Shown here piece by piece: positions 8,786 through 17,329 of a stretch of DNA of 64,000 nt. A model generated the notes under the pieces. That model was not told where the DNA came from, ran no database searches, and was given only the letters and a program-made list of their open reading frames with translations. Origin of the DNA: Haloarcula taiwanensis (GTDB taxonomy: Archaea; Halobacteriota; Halobacteria; Halobacteriales; Haloarculaceae); contig CP019155.1 of the NCBI GenBank assembly GCA_002844335.1, forward strand, positions 1 to 64,000. The letters are read 5' to 3'. Each line of letters starts with the position of its first letter. Within the stretch, counting starts at the first letter, position 1. Both the position numbers and the translations under genes were made by a program.

Positions 8786-9505
8786 ATGATGTACAAGCAT
8801 GTAGCCCTGCTAGTCAGACAGGAGGGCATGTCTCACAAGGAGTTCGTCGACTACTGGCAGACCAACCACACGCCAATCGCGAAAGACATCGAAGGCGTGG
8901 TTCGCTACCAGCAAGTTCTTCCAACAGAACCAGCACACGCCGAGTTTGACGGCGTAGCGGAACTGTACTTTGAGACGCTCGACGACCTGCACGAGGCGCT
9001 GGGCAGTCCTGGGTCCCGAGATTACGACCCAACAAAGGAAATCGCCGCGAAGGCCCGTGAGGACGTGAATAACTTCCTCGCTGTCGAGGAGCGGCCGCGT
9101 ATTATCGGCGAAGAGATCGTCCAGAAAGACGAGGTCGACGGCGACACCGACGGCCTCTACAAGCACTCGGCGTTTCTCGTCCGGCAGGACGACATGACAC
9201 ACGATGAGTTCGTCGACTACTGGCAGACCAACCATACGCCGATCGCGCGCGAAATAGAGGGCGTCGTCAGGTACAATACGGTCATCCCCACTGACCCCGA
9301 GAACGCCGAGTTCGACGGCGTCGCCGAACTCTACTTTGACGACCTCGAGAAGCTATACGACGCGCTCGGCAGCGAAGGGTCGCGGGATTACGCGCCTGAC
9401 AGAGGGAAAGCGAAAGCGGCCCGCGAGGACGTGGATAACTTCTTGGCTATCGACGAGCGGCCCCGGTTTATCGGCCAGGAACAGCTCGTCAAGGACGAGG
9501 GGTAG
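8786..9505 (+). CDS. Tandem EthD-domain protein
   Basis: A 239-residue protein made of two copies of a dimeric alpha/beta-barrel EthD-type domain (residues about 3-115 and 123-237). Each copy holds the same sequence KHV/HSA-x-LVRQ, then the EFVDYWQTNHTPIA segment and the EFDGVAELYF strand. Stand-alone EthD proteins are about 100 residues and form dimers, so this fusion probably builds the dimer within one chain. Relatives occur next to degradation enzymes, but no general catalytic role is proven. The copies are nearly identical even in DNA in one stretch, pointing to recent duplication. An HD-domain gene begins 1 base after its stop. A single-domain relative is at 22279-22605. Confidence 0.85.
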   Translation: MMYKHVALLVRQEGMSHKEFVDYWQTNHTPIAKDIEGVVRYQQVLPTEPAHAEFDGVAELYFETLDDLHEALGSPGSRDYDPTKEIAAKAREDVNNFLAVEERPRIIGEEIVQKDEVDGDTDGLYKHSAFLVRQDDMTHDEFVDYWQTNHTPIAREIEGVVRYNTVIPTDPENAEFDGVAELYFDDLEKLYDALGSEGSRDYAPDRGKAKAAREDVDNFLAIDERPRFIGQEQLVKDEG

Positions 9506-9506
9506 T

Positions 9507-10091
9507 ATGCCCGACTACGAGGAGCAAGTCACGGAGGCGTTCCCGGAACTCGACTACATCTCGTCGGACAGCCTCCGCAGCAACGTCATCGAGGCGTGGG
9601 CACTCGCGCTCGACCGAGGTGGTTGGCGCGACATTACGGATATCCCCTACGCCTGGAACATCCACGAAGTAACCAACGTCAGGCACGTCCGCGGTGTCAC
9701 CAGAATCGCACGGGAATCCGCTATCGAGCAGCAGGAGTTCCACGGTGCCGACCCCGATATGGACGTCATCGTGGCAGCCACACTACTCCACGACGTCGGA
9801 AAGTGCTACGAGTACGTCGACTTCGTCGAGGACGAGAAGCTACTCGACCCGGACCCGAAATACGCAACCGAAGAGGTCCCACACTCCCTGTCGGGCTATG
9901 CACTCGCACACGAGGTCGGCTGTCCGCTGGCGGTCCAACGAGCGATTCCGCACTTTATCGGCGAGATCCCGACGCGGACACTGGAAGCCGAACTCGTCAA
10001 GAGTGCGAACTCCGCATCCTCGAACGCGATTACGCAGTCAACGATGGGCATCACGCTGCAGGAGTGGGTCGATGAGTATTCCCAGACGTAG
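9507..10091 (+). CDS. HD-domain protein
   Basis: A 194-residue protein with an HD metal-dependent phosphohydrolase fold: an early histidine in NVRHVRGVTRIA, the HD pair in ATLLHDVGK near residue 95, and a later HEVGC / PHFIG segment. Such proteins hydrolyse phosphoesters or, in some catabolic cases, carry out other metal-dependent chemistry. ATG at 9507 follows the stop of the EthD gene by one base, so the two are surely co-transcribed and translationally linked; the pair is probably one functional unit. Substrate unknown. A long in-frame upstream extension overlaps the EthD gene and is not used. Confidence 0.8.
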   Translation: MPDYEEQVTEAFPELDYISSDSLRSNVIEAWALALDRGGWRDITDIPYAWNIHEVTNVRHVRGVTRIARESAIEQQEFHGADPDMDVIVAATLLHDVGKCYEYVDFVEDEKLLDPDPKYATEEVPHSLSGYALAHEVGCPLAVQRAIPHFIGEIPTRTLEAELVKSANSASSNAITQSTMGITLQEWVDEYSQT

Positions 10092-10380
10092 CCACTGGCG
10101 CGAACGATAGCACTCTGCCACAGCGTCGACCGACGAAACTAGTCCCTACGGGGGCTTTCATTTTTAATTTTCAATGGATTTCTACGTCTCCAACCAGCAT
10201 TTACGTCTAAGTATACCGAAGATGCCCCATATATCAATAATTTCTTGCCATAAATATCCCTAGAGGAGCCTTATTTCGAAAATCCTCGTCAAAAGATGAT
10301 TGAAACAATTATCCATGAGGAAGCGCGGAGAAATACCACTCTTTCGAGTGTATATACACATATCGAGAGTATTCTGGGGC
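10092..10380. other. AT-rich intergenic stretch
   Basis: This stretch is unusually rich in A and T for the window (for example the run CATTTTTAATTTTCAATGG near 10159-10177). No gene-like frame is seen. It separates the HD gene from the 3' end of the truncated glucose dehydrogenase and marks the left edge of the eroded segment. Confidence 0.5.
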
Positions 10381-11152
10381 TTATGCGCTGAATTCGATGT
10401 ACGATTTGATGGTATCCGGCGACTTTTCGAATGCGTCTGCAAACCCCGACACCGAGCACTGGGTCGTCATGATAGACGCAAGGAACCAGTCCGGGTATTC
10501 CGCGAGTGTGTTACGAGCGCGTTTGTAATGCCGGACGTTGGAGTTCACGCTCCCGAGCAACGCTTTGTTCTGGAGGACCAACTGCCTGTGAAGCGCCCCA
10601 CCGTTGACAGTAAATTCCCAGTCCTCAGGGATGCCGAGGAGGACGCCGACTCCGTTCGCACCGAGTGCCTCGACCGTCGAAAACGCGTGTTTTGCATGCC
10701 CTGTCGCCTCGAACACCAGATCCATCGGCTCGTGGACATCGGGTATCTCGTCGACGGCCGTCTGTTGAGAATTAACGTAGGTAGCCCCCAGTTCCTCGAT
10801 AATGTCGATGGTCGGGTCCGGCCGTTCACGACGGCCGAGACAGTACGTCCGCTCACACCGGTCTACAAGCATCGCCAATGTGAGCAGTCCTAGCGGTCCG
10901 TTTCCGAGGACGAGTCCGGCAGCATTCTGCCACTCGAAGGTCGACCTGGAACGCTGTGCCAGCTCAAGTGCCTTTTCGACATTGCTGATCGGTTCGACCA
11001 GAAATCCGACATCCGCAAGCGATTCCGGGACCGGGACGAGAAACGATGCGGGTGTGGTGAAGTACTCGGCCATGTAGCCGTGCGCCCCCGCAATCCCCCG
11101 TTCGACATACTCACCTAGTGGAGCCATATCGGGCTCGTTGTTCTCGAAGAAC
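10381..11152 (-). pseudogene. Glucose 1-dehydrogenase remnant, N-terminus missing
   Basis: The frame encodes the last two thirds of a haloarchaeal glucose 1-dehydrogenase of the zinc-dependent MDR family. The ERGIAGAHGYMAEYFTTP substrate-side segment, the cofactor motif GNGPLGLLTLAML and a normal C-terminus are present. The first methionine is at 11127, but recognisable homology (FFENNEPDMAP) continues in frame to about 11152 and then stops abruptly. About 100 N-terminal residues, which hold the catalytic zinc ligands, are absent, so an active enzyme is not expected. The broken end abuts a truncated ABC ATPase on the other strand. Confidence 0.8.
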
Positions 11153-11725
11153 CGACTCGACGTGACAACGATCTACGTTACTCACGACCAGACGGAAGCA
11201 ATGACGATGGGCGACCGTATCGCTATTCTGGACGATGGCGTGTTACAGCAGGTTGGAACGCCACTGGAGTGTTATCACCGTCCAGCCAATCGGTTTGTCG
11301 CCGGGTTCATCGGGTCGCCCTCGATGAACTTCATTCCTGCCGCTGTCGAGGACGGGTCGCTAGTGCACCAGGAGTTTACCTACGAGCTGTCCGCTGAGAC
11401 CGCCGCCCAGCTCGACGGGTACGAGGAAGTCATCCTCGGTGTCCGGCCTGAAGATATTCAGCTCAGCCCCGCGACTGGCCCGGAGCAGACCGTTACCGCG
11501 ACCGTCGACGTCGTCGAGCCACTTGGGGACCTGTTTCATGTATACGTGACGATCGACGGGCAGCAGTATACGGTCACCGTCGAGGATGGAGCAAACCTCG
11601 GGAATGGCGTCACGGTCGGATTGCGGTTCCCAGAGGAGGTCATCCATCTGTTTGATGCGGACTCCGGCACTGCGATCAAGAACAGTGAAACGGAAATCGA
11701 CGAAGAGAGTCCGGTTGCAGCCTGA
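11138..11725 (+). pseudogene. Sugar ABC transporter ATPase remnant (UgpC/MalK type), N-terminus missing
   Basis: The frame encodes 195 residues: the H-loop segment VTTIYVTHDQTEAMTMGDR, then the C-terminal regulatory TOBE-type region with GVRPEDIQL. Walker A, Q-loop, signature motif and Walker B are missing, so it cannot hydrolyse ATP. A TTG at 11138 could start it, but the first dozen bases read as the tail of the opposite-strand glucose dehydrogenase, and homology to the ATPase begins at about 11153 (RLDVTT). In haloarchaea such ATPases serve sugar importers, so both fragments look like relics of a former sugar-uptake locus. Confidence 0.8.
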
Positions 11726-12079
11726 TTTTCTCATTCCGCGACGCTCGATAGAACGTGGCTTGAGAATACCCGAGAAGGGTACCAGTGGCAGTGACAGCCG
11801 GAAGAATACCAAAGGAGCCACTGGGAGGACCAGCGCGGAACCGACCTATTTTGACGGCTCTGTGAGCAGGGCTTGCTGACGAGATGGTCTGAGACGTGCT
11901 TGCTCAGTATTCAATATTTCCGCTCTGCGAGCGGGTGTGGGAGTTAGTTTCGTAATGTGAAATTCATTCACGCAGTCACCAGCGAGGCGCAGTCACTTGC
12001 TATATGAACTGTTGTCGTTGTAGAGGGTCAGTACCGCAACGGCACTGTGTTTCGTAATACGACATCCACATGGCCATCA

Positions 12080-12103
12080 GATAACAGGCGTACAAATATT
12101 ATC
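12080..12103. repeat. 24-base repeat, copy 1
   Basis: The copy reads GATAACAGGCGTACA, two variable bases, then TATTATC. The ends (GATAA / TTATC) are inverted repeats of each other. An identical copy apart from the two variable bases starts at 12263, in the same orientation. Confidence 0.7.
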
Positions 12104-12176
12104 GGAGTAGTCGACTGCTCTACACGTCTCATTAGGCGTCGGGAGCAGGGGAGAGACAGATGCAACCCTGACTGAG

Positions 12177-12193
12177 ATTCAACACATGTGAAC
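12177..12193. promoter_or_regulatory. Candidate IclR-type palindrome
   Basis: ATTCAACACATGTGAAC has outer arms ATTCA / TGAAC, with the same 17-base length and 5-base spacer as the better sites at 12510 and 22664. It is about 620 bases before the iclR start; function is uncertain. Confidence 0.3.
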
Positions 12194-12262
12194 AACCCTC
12201 ACTGTAGGCCGGATGGTTGCACTGCGCTCTGGAGCGCGCACACCTCAGAGATACAGCCATAG

Positions 12263-12286
12263 GATAACAGGCGTACATCTATTATC
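12263..12286. repeat. 24-base repeat, copy 2
   Basis: Second copy of the element at 12080-12103: same 15-base core GATAACAGGCGTACA, two different bases, then TATTATC. Start-to-start distance is 183 bases. Confidence 0.7.
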
Positions 12287-12509
12287 TATTTCAGAATCAG
12301 CCTGAGAGTTACCGGCCGTAGGTGATAGTGTCGGCGTTGGAGTGCAGACCAGTACCGAGGCGATACGAGAAGTGATTGCGGTGGTGCAAGGAGAGTGCTG
12401 AGCACGAACAGGGCGAATCGAAACGGACTGGGAGACCGTGACGGGACTAGTCCCGGTAACGCTGCTATCCTCGCTATGTTCTCATTTGTATTTCGTATGC
12501 TGCGGCCGA

Positions 12510-12526
12510 GTTCAAGCTAATTGAAC
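12510..12526. promoter_or_regulatory. Candidate IclR operator
   Basis: GTTCAAGCTAATTGAAC is a perfect palindrome with 6-base arms and a 5-base spacer, about 285 bases before the iclR start. It shares 10 leading bases with the site in front of the second iclR gene (22664-22680). Confidence 0.45.
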
Positions 12527-12761
12527 ATCCTGATGTACAGCAAGTGCCACCGTCCGACATCTGCATCGGCCGGCATTAGAGCACCGGGACGACGCCGCCT
12601 TACTCCGTTTCTCAGTGGCAATACAGTGGTCAGTAGGTACGTAAACGGACGGACGGAATTTAGGAGAGTCACTGGATTGCCGAGTTTTGGGTAGTATATC
12701 ATGCTGCAGTCGTCGCGATGCCACTGGGAATACACCTGATAACACAGTCTCCGGACATAGA

Positions 12762-12778
12762 GTTCAAACTGATTGAAT
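12762..12778. promoter_or_regulatory. Candidate IclR operator next to the promoter
   Basis: GTTCAAACTGATTGAAT has arms with one mismatch and ends three bases before the TATA-like TTTTATAAT (12781-12789), which is 22-30 bases before the ATG at 12811. A protein bound here would contact or block TFB/TBP, so autoregulation is a fair inference. Confidence 0.5.
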
Positions 12779-12810
12779 GATTTTATAATCATTTAGCCAA
12801 ATATACTGGT

Positions 12811-13563
12811 ATGACAGGACAAGACCCGATCGAGTCCGCCGGAAGGGTGCTGGACATTGTTGAAGCACTGAAAACGGAACAGGCACTCGGCGTCACTGAG
12901 CTGGCAGAGCGGGTAGAGATGCCCAAGAGCACAGTCCACGTTCATCTCTCGACACTCCAGAGCCGAGGCTACGTCGTCCAGGACCAGAACAAGGCGTATC
13001 GGCTGAGCTTGCGGTTTCTGGATATCGGGATGAAAGTCCGCGAGCGACAGGAAATGTACCAGGAGGTCGCCCCGAAACTGAACGAGATAGCCGACGAAAC
13101 CGACGAGAAAGCGTGGTGGATCGTCGAAGAGAACGGAAAGGCGGTCTTCCTGGCCAAAGCGCTCGGCAGTCGGGCGATTCAGACAAACTCACAGATCGGC
13201 CAGTACACCGAACTGTACAGGCTCGCTGGAGGCATGGCAATCCTCTCAGTGTTGCCGAAACACCGGCGGGAGACAATCCTCGAAAGCTACGACTACCCCC
13301 TCCCCGACGGTCGGGATCGGCAGGAACTCGAAGCAGAACTCGACGAGATTCAGGACCGCGGCGTCGCCTACGGAATCGACCAGTTCCTCGAAGGCGTAGC
13401 CGGCGTCGGTGCCCCGCTGGTAGACAACGCCGGTAACACGTACGGTGCCATCAGTGTCTCAGGACCGGCAAACCGGCTGGACTCGGAACGCATCGAAAAC
13501 GAACTGACCGACCTTATCCGTGGGATCTCCGGCGAGCTACAGGTGAATCTCTCGTATCAGTAG
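12811..13563 (+). CDS. IclR-family transcriptional regulator
   Basis: A 250-residue regulator: winged helix at residues about 5-65 (ALGVTELAERVEMPKSTVHV is the helix-turn-helix) and an IclR effector domain from about 80 onward with the usual AGVGAPL and SVSGPANR segments. IclR proteins sense small aromatic or aliphatic acids and control catabolic genes. The gene is convergent with the LIV-type importer operon and has its own TATA element and palindromes, suggesting autoregulation. Its targets are unproven; the importer and the aromatic-acid genes are the obvious candidates. Start is the first ATG after the TATA box. Confidence 0.9.
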   Translation: MTGQDPIESAGRVLDIVEALKTEQALGVTELAERVEMPKSTVHVHLSTLQSRGYVVQDQNKAYRLSLRFLDIGMKVRERQEMYQEVAPKLNEIADETDEKAWWIVEENGKAVFLAKALGSRAIQTNSQIGQYTELYRLAGGMAILSVLPKHRRETILESYDYPLPDGRDRQELEAELDEIQDRGVAYGIDQFLEGVAGVGAPLVDNAGNTYGAISVSGPANRLDSERIENELTDLIRGISGELQVNLSYQ

Positions 13564-13579
13564 TTCTATTGACTCGAAC
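13563..13579. promoter_or_regulatory. IclR-type palindrome at the 3' end of iclR
   Basis: GTTCTATTGACTCGAAC, arms GTTCTA / TCGAAC with one mismatch and 5-base spacer. It overlaps the last base of the iclR stop codon. Being downstream of a gene, it may be chance or a distal binding site. Confidence 0.25.
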
Positions 13580-13654
13580 ACCACTGATCTGGGCAAGACA
13601 CCTGTGAGACCGTTCGAATCCCTTCGGAACAACGCTATAGCACAATAGAAGCCG

Positions 13655-13671
13655 ATTCAATAGAATAGAAC
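13655..13671. promoter_or_regulatory. IclR-type palindrome in the convergent gap
   Basis: ATTCAATAGAATAGAAC, read on the other strand GTTCTATTCTATTGAAT, fits the 6-5-6 layout with one arm mismatch. It lies between the convergent iclR and livF-like genes. Confidence 0.25.
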
Positions 13672-13720
13672 TGACTGTGTGATGTGTTGACACTCTAGTG
13701 GTCGTTACCGCTCGGTGCAT

Positions 13721-13762
13721 GGGGCTCGAACTATGGTCGGTAAGCCCCGTCTCGAACGGGGC
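13721..13762. terminator. Two mutually exclusive GC-rich hairpins between convergent genes
   Basis: GCCCCGT (13744-13750) pairs perfectly with ACGGGGC (13756-13762) around a CTCGA loop. The same left arm can instead pair upstream: GGGGCT (13721-13726) with AGCCCC (13743-13748). The structure sits between the 3' ends of iclR and livF and may end transcription from both sides, but it has no T-run, so archaeal termination here is uncertain. Confidence 0.4.
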
Positions 13763-13820
13763 CCTGCGCTATACGGCTAGTGACCGGGGATCGGGTCGTG
13801 CCCGGCGATTGTCGCCATAG

Positions 13821-14543
13821 TCAGTCAGTGACACCGACGCCGAGGTGTCTGTCGAGTACGTCCTCGTTGTTCTGGATCTCCGCCGCAGTTCCCTCGTGGA
13901 CGATCTCGCCCTTTTCGAGAATGTACGTGTACTCCGAGACCGCCAATGCGACCGGGATGTTCTGCTCGACGACCAGCACCGTGATACCCTGTTCGTTCAG
14001 TTCGAGGATAAGGTCCTCTATCTGCCGGACGACATAGGGTGCGAGCCCTTCCGTCGGTTCGTCAAGCAACAACAGATCCGGGTCGGCAGTCAGAGCGCGG
14101 CCGACCGCAAGCATCTGCTGTTCGCCACCGGAAAGGACCGATCCGTCCTTGTGTTCTCGCTCCGCGAGGTTCTCGAACATATCCAGTACGTCGTCGACTG
14201 ACGGCCCGTCAGGCGACTCGGCACCGATTTCACCCATTCTGATGTTCTCTCGGACGGTCAACTCGGGGAAGATCCGTCGCTCTTCGGGAACGAACCCGAT
14301 GCCGCTCCGGATCGTCGCCTCGGAGTTGCGTGTCGTGATGTCCTCGCCGTTGAACGTTATTGACCCACCAGTCGGGGTGATGTTACCGACAATCGACCGT
14401 AGCGTCGTTGTCTTGCCGACGCCGTTGCGCCCGACCAGCGACACGACGCTTCCGCGTTCGACATCCATCGAGACGCCCTGTAGTACCTCAGTCATCCCGT
14501 ATCCAGCCCGGACGTCTTCGAGGGAGAGTAGCGGGTCGGTCAT
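13821..14543 (-). CDS. livF: LIV-type ABC transporter ATP-binding protein (LivF-like)
   Basis: A 240-residue ATPase with Walker A GRNGVGKTT (about 38-46), signature LSGGEQQM (about 139-146) and Walker B DLLLLDEPTEGLAP (about 156-169), the LivF type. It pairs with the LivG-like ATPase to drive uptake through the fused permease. Its start overlaps the end of the livG-like gene by 4 bases (ATGA), so translation is coupled. It is the last gene of the operon; an alternative hairpin structure follows. The substrate may be a branched-chain amino acid or an aromatic or aliphatic acid; many LIV-type systems in catabolic loci carry the latter. Confidence 0.92.
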   Translation of the reverse strand: MTDPLLSLEDVRAGYGMTEVLQGVSMDVERGSVVSLVGRNGVGKTTTLRSIVGNITPTGGSITFNGEDITTRNSEATIRSGIGFVPEERRIFPELTVRENIRMGEIGAESPDGPSVDDVLDMFENLAEREHKDGSVLSGGEQQMLAVGRALTADPDLLLLDEPTEGLAPYVVRQIEDLILELNEQGITVLVVEQNIPVALAVSEYTYILEKGEIVHEGTAAEIQNNEDVLDRHLGVGVTD

Positions 14544-15304
14544 TCGCGAACACCACCGAGGTACGCATCGCGGACGTCGTCGTTGTTTGCGATCTCTTCG
14601 GGCGTCCCGCTTGCGAGTTCTTCGCCGCGCGTCAGAACAGTAATCCGGTCCGAGACACGCATCACAAGGTCGATATCGTGTTCGATGAGCATCAGCGACC
14701 GGTCTGAAAGGACTTCATCGATAAGATTCATTGTGGCCTGTGTTTCCTCGCTACTCATGCCAGCAGTTGGTTCGTCAAGCATGACAAGATCCGGGTCTGT
14801 CGCCAGTACGAGACCCAGTTCGAGGCGACGCTGGTCGCCGTACGCCAGAGCCTCAGCGTGCTCGTCAGCCCTGTCTTGGAGCCCGATCTGTTCCAGCACC
14901 GTCCCGGTTTGCTCCGTAATCTCGTCGAAGCCGTTCTTGTCACGGAACAGCGCTTCGCTGGGATTGATCTCGTCACTGTGGACGGACTGTGCTGCCAGCC
15001 GCACGTTTTCTCGCACGGTGAGGCCGCCGAAAACGTTCGTAATCTGGAACGACCGGCCCAGTCCGCGGCCAACCCGTTCGTGTGGCGCGACGTCAGTGAT
15101 GTCCTCACCTTTGAACCGCACGACGCCCGCTGACGGCGATAGCGCCCCAGTGATGAGATTAAACGTCGTTGTCTTCCCGGCCCCGTTTGGCCCGATAACG
15201 CTCCTGAACTCACCGTCGGCAACCGACAGCGACACGTCGTCAACGGCGGTGAGCTTGCCGAACCGCTTCGTCAGTCCGTCCGTTTCGAGTACAGTCTCAG
15301 TCAT
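14540..15304 (-). CDS. livG: LIV-type ABC transporter ATP-binding protein (LivG-like)
   Basis: A 254-residue ATPase with Walker A GPNGAGKTT (about 38-46) and Walker B DLVMLDEPTAGMS. The signature position reads LAYGDQRRLE, the LivG form in which LSGGQ is replaced by AYGxQR. The GRSFQITNVFGGLTVREN segment is the Q-loop region. It overlaps the permease gene by 8 bases and the LivF-like gene by 4, so the three are one translationally coupled unit. It forms the ATPase pair with LivF on the cytoplasmic face of the fused LivH-LivM permease. Confidence 0.92.
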   Translation of the reverse strand: MTETVLETDGLTKRFGKLTAVDDVSLSVADGEFRSVIGPNGAGKTTTFNLITGALSPSAGVVRFKGEDITDVAPHERVGRGLGRSFQITNVFGGLTVRENVRLAAQSVHSDEINPSEALFRDKNGFDEITEQTGTVLEQIGLQDRADEHAEALAYGDQRRLELGLVLATDPDLVMLDEPTAGMSSEETQATMNLIDEVLSDRSLMLIEHDIDLVMRVSDRITVLTRGEELASGTPEEIANNDDVRDAYLGGVRE

Positions 15305-17321
15305 CGCTTCTCACTTCCGGCTCATCCATGTCGACAGGACCGTCCGCGTTGTTGGCCGTCTCCAGCCGTTGTGCGACGAGAGACGGAATCGATACGATAC
15401 CGCGTGGGACGAACAGCACGAACAGGATAAACATCGTCCCGATGATAAGCCGCCACTGGTCGGTGTACGACGAGAGGAACTCCTCGGCACCGAAGAAGAC
15501 ACCGGAGCCGATCATGGGACCGTACAGTGTCCCCATTCCGCCAAACAGCGCAATAACGATGACCTCCCCTGAGTGGATCCAGTTGAGTGTCTGGTCCGGT
15601 GAGATGATGACAGTTGACGGACTGACGGCGAGGAGCCCGCCGGCCAGTCCAGCCATACCGCCGCTGATGACAAACGCTCGGCGCTTGTATCTGTTGACGT
15701 CGTACCCGATGAACTCCGCCCGCTCTTCGCTTTCCCGGATCGACTGCAGAACACTGCCAAACGGTGCGTTCATCATTCGCCGAGCGAACAGGAACGAGAG
15801 CACAGCAAGTAGCAGGGCGAGATAGTAGAACACGACCTGCTGTCCGACTTCGTACCCGAGGAGCCCGAACTCAATGTTCGAGAGCGACGCCCCGACACTA
15901 CCGAGTCCGAGGAAGGCCTCAAAACCGAGCAGACCGTCGCTCCCACCGGTGAAGTCGAACTTGAACACAGCGCTGTAGAGTAACTCCGCAAACGCCAGCG
16001 TAATCATCGCGAAATACACGCCGGAAACTCGAATAGAGAGGCTGCCAACGATCCAGGCCAAGAGGGCACAGAGGAGGATCGCCCCGAGTAACACGACAAA
16101 AACCGACTGCGAGTAGTGCAACATCACGAGCGCGGCGGTGTAAGCGCCGACGCCGTAGAACATCGTGTGGCCGAGCGGCACCAGTCCAGCATAGCCCATC
16201 ACGATATCGAGACTCAGTGCGAAGATAGCCCAGATGAGGATCTCGTTGAGGACGACAAGGTAGTACTGATCGCCCATGAGCAGAATCGCCACTGGCGCGA
16301 CTGCGAGTGCGGCGACGGCGATACCGCCGAGTCGGACCCGAGTACTGTCTGCCAGTACCCCGCCATACCCGCCGACGAGAAGTTCGCCTTCGCTTTTTGA
16401 CTCTTCACCCCGAGTTCCGAACAGTCCTTGCGGTTTGACGAGCAACACCGCGATCATAAGCAGGTACACGGTCAGCCCTTCGAGATTGGGAACGCTCAGC
16501 GTGGTCTCACCGAACGTGGCGAGGACAGTCCCGCTGTAGGCCCGCATCAGTGTCTGGACGACCCCGACGAGCAATCCGCCGAAGACAGCCCCTCTGAAAC
16601 TACCGAGGCCACCGAGGACGACAACAACGAACGCCGGAATGATGACGCTGTTGCCCATGCCGGTGTTTACGTTCTGGTAGCCGCCAAGGACAATCCCGGC
16701 GACGGCAGCGAGCGCCGCACCGACGCCAAAGACCAGCGTGTAGTACTGGTCGATATCAATCCCGACGTTACGAACCATCTCACGGTCCTGTGACCCGGCA
16801 CGGATAATCATCCCGTACTTTGTCCGGTTCAGCAGATACCACGTCACAACCGCGAGCAACGCCGCAAAGACAATCATGAAATAGTTATACACGGACACCT
16901 GAACGCCCAGTATAGACACCGGGCGACTCAGGTACGCCGGGACAGCTAGCTGTCGTTGCTGTGTCCCCCAGATAAGACGGATGCCGTCGTTGATCACGAG
17001 CACCAGCCCGAACGTCAGGAGAATGTGATACAGCGGGTCCCGACCGTATAACGGCCGGACAGTCGTTCGCTCGATAGCGGCACCGATGAGACCGACGACG
17101 ACCGGGGCAACCACTATCGCGACCCAGAATCCAGTCCCCGCTCCGAACGGCGCAATGATGGTCAGCGCGAAATACGCACCGAGTGCGAACAGTTCGCCAT
17201 GGGAGAAGTTGATCACGTCCATCACGCCGAAAATGACTGACAGTCCGGCGGCTAGCAGGACGTAAACCATCCCAAGGGTGAGGCCATTCAGCAGTTGTTC
17301 GATGAAGTCGGCAGCGACCAT
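15297..17321 (-). CDS. Fused LIV-type ABC permease (LivH-LivM)
   Basis: A 674-residue membrane protein joining two permeases normally made separately. Residues about 1-300 are LivH-like (LLNGLTLGMVYVLLAAGLSV start, EAA-type loop around YLLNRTKYGMIIRAGSQDREM). Residues about 325-660 are LivM-like (LALDIVMGYAGLVPLGHTM-type segment, then SIRVSGVYFAMITLAFAEL and the loop SIRESEERAEFIGYD). A short hydrophilic linker near residue 300-318 (EESKSEGE) connects them. Each half has several transmembrane helices. Fusion fixes a 1:1 heterodimer in one chain. It is encoded between the binding-protein and ATPase genes. Confidence 0.9.
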   Translation of the reverse strand: MVAADFIEQLLNGLTLGMVYVLLAAGLSVIFGVMDVINFSHGELFALGAYFALTIIAPFGAGTGFWVAIVVAPVVVGLIGAAIERTTVRPLYGRDPLYHILLTFGLVLVINDGIRLIWGTQQRQLAVPAYLSRPVSILGVQVSVYNYFMIVFAALLAVVTWYLLNRTKYGMIIRAGSQDREMVRNVGIDIDQYYTLVFGVGAALAAVAGIVLGGYQNVNTGMGNSVIIPAFVVVVLGGLGSFRGAVFGGLLVGVVQTLMRAYSGTVLATFGETTLSVPNLEGLTVYLLMIAVLLVKPQGLFGTRGEESKSEGELLVGGYGGVLADSTRVRLGGIAVAALAVAPVAILLMGDQYYLVVLNEILIWAIFALSLDIVMGYAGLVPLGHTMFYGVGAYTAALVMLHYSQSVFVVLLGAILLCALLAWIVGSLSIRVSGVYFAMITLAFAELLYSAVFKFDFTGGSDGLLGFEAFLGLGSVGASLSNIEFGLLGYEVGQQVVFYYLALLLAVLSFLFARRMMNAPFGSVLQSIRESEERAEFIGYDVNRYKRRAFVISGGMAGLAGGLLAVSPSTVIISPDQTLNWIHSGEVIVIALFGGMGTLYGPMIGSGVFFGAEEFLSSYTDQWRLIIGTMFILFVLFVPRGIVSIPSLVAQRLETANNADGPVDMDEPEVRSDD

Positions 17322-17329
17322 TGTACTAC

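Larger units (their letters stand above)
11726..12810. other. About 1.1 kb without a gene
   Basis: No open frame here has haloarchaeal coding character or a known domain. The stretch carries two copies of a 24-base repeat (12080-12103 and 12263-12286), a palindrome GTGAAATTCATTCAC near 11958-11972, three members of the IclR-type 17-bp palindrome family (12177, 12510, 12762) and the promoter of the downstream iclR gene. It looks like decayed DNA with regulatory sites at its right end. Confidence 0.6.

Noticed and set aside
12080-12286. CRISPR repeat array
   Set aside because: Only two copies 183 bases apart with non-spacer-like DNA between them and no cas genes in the window.
13721-13762. Possible tRNA or tRNA fragment
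   Set aside because: Contains a stem with a CTCGA loop but no cloverleaf, anticodon arm or acceptor stem could be folded.
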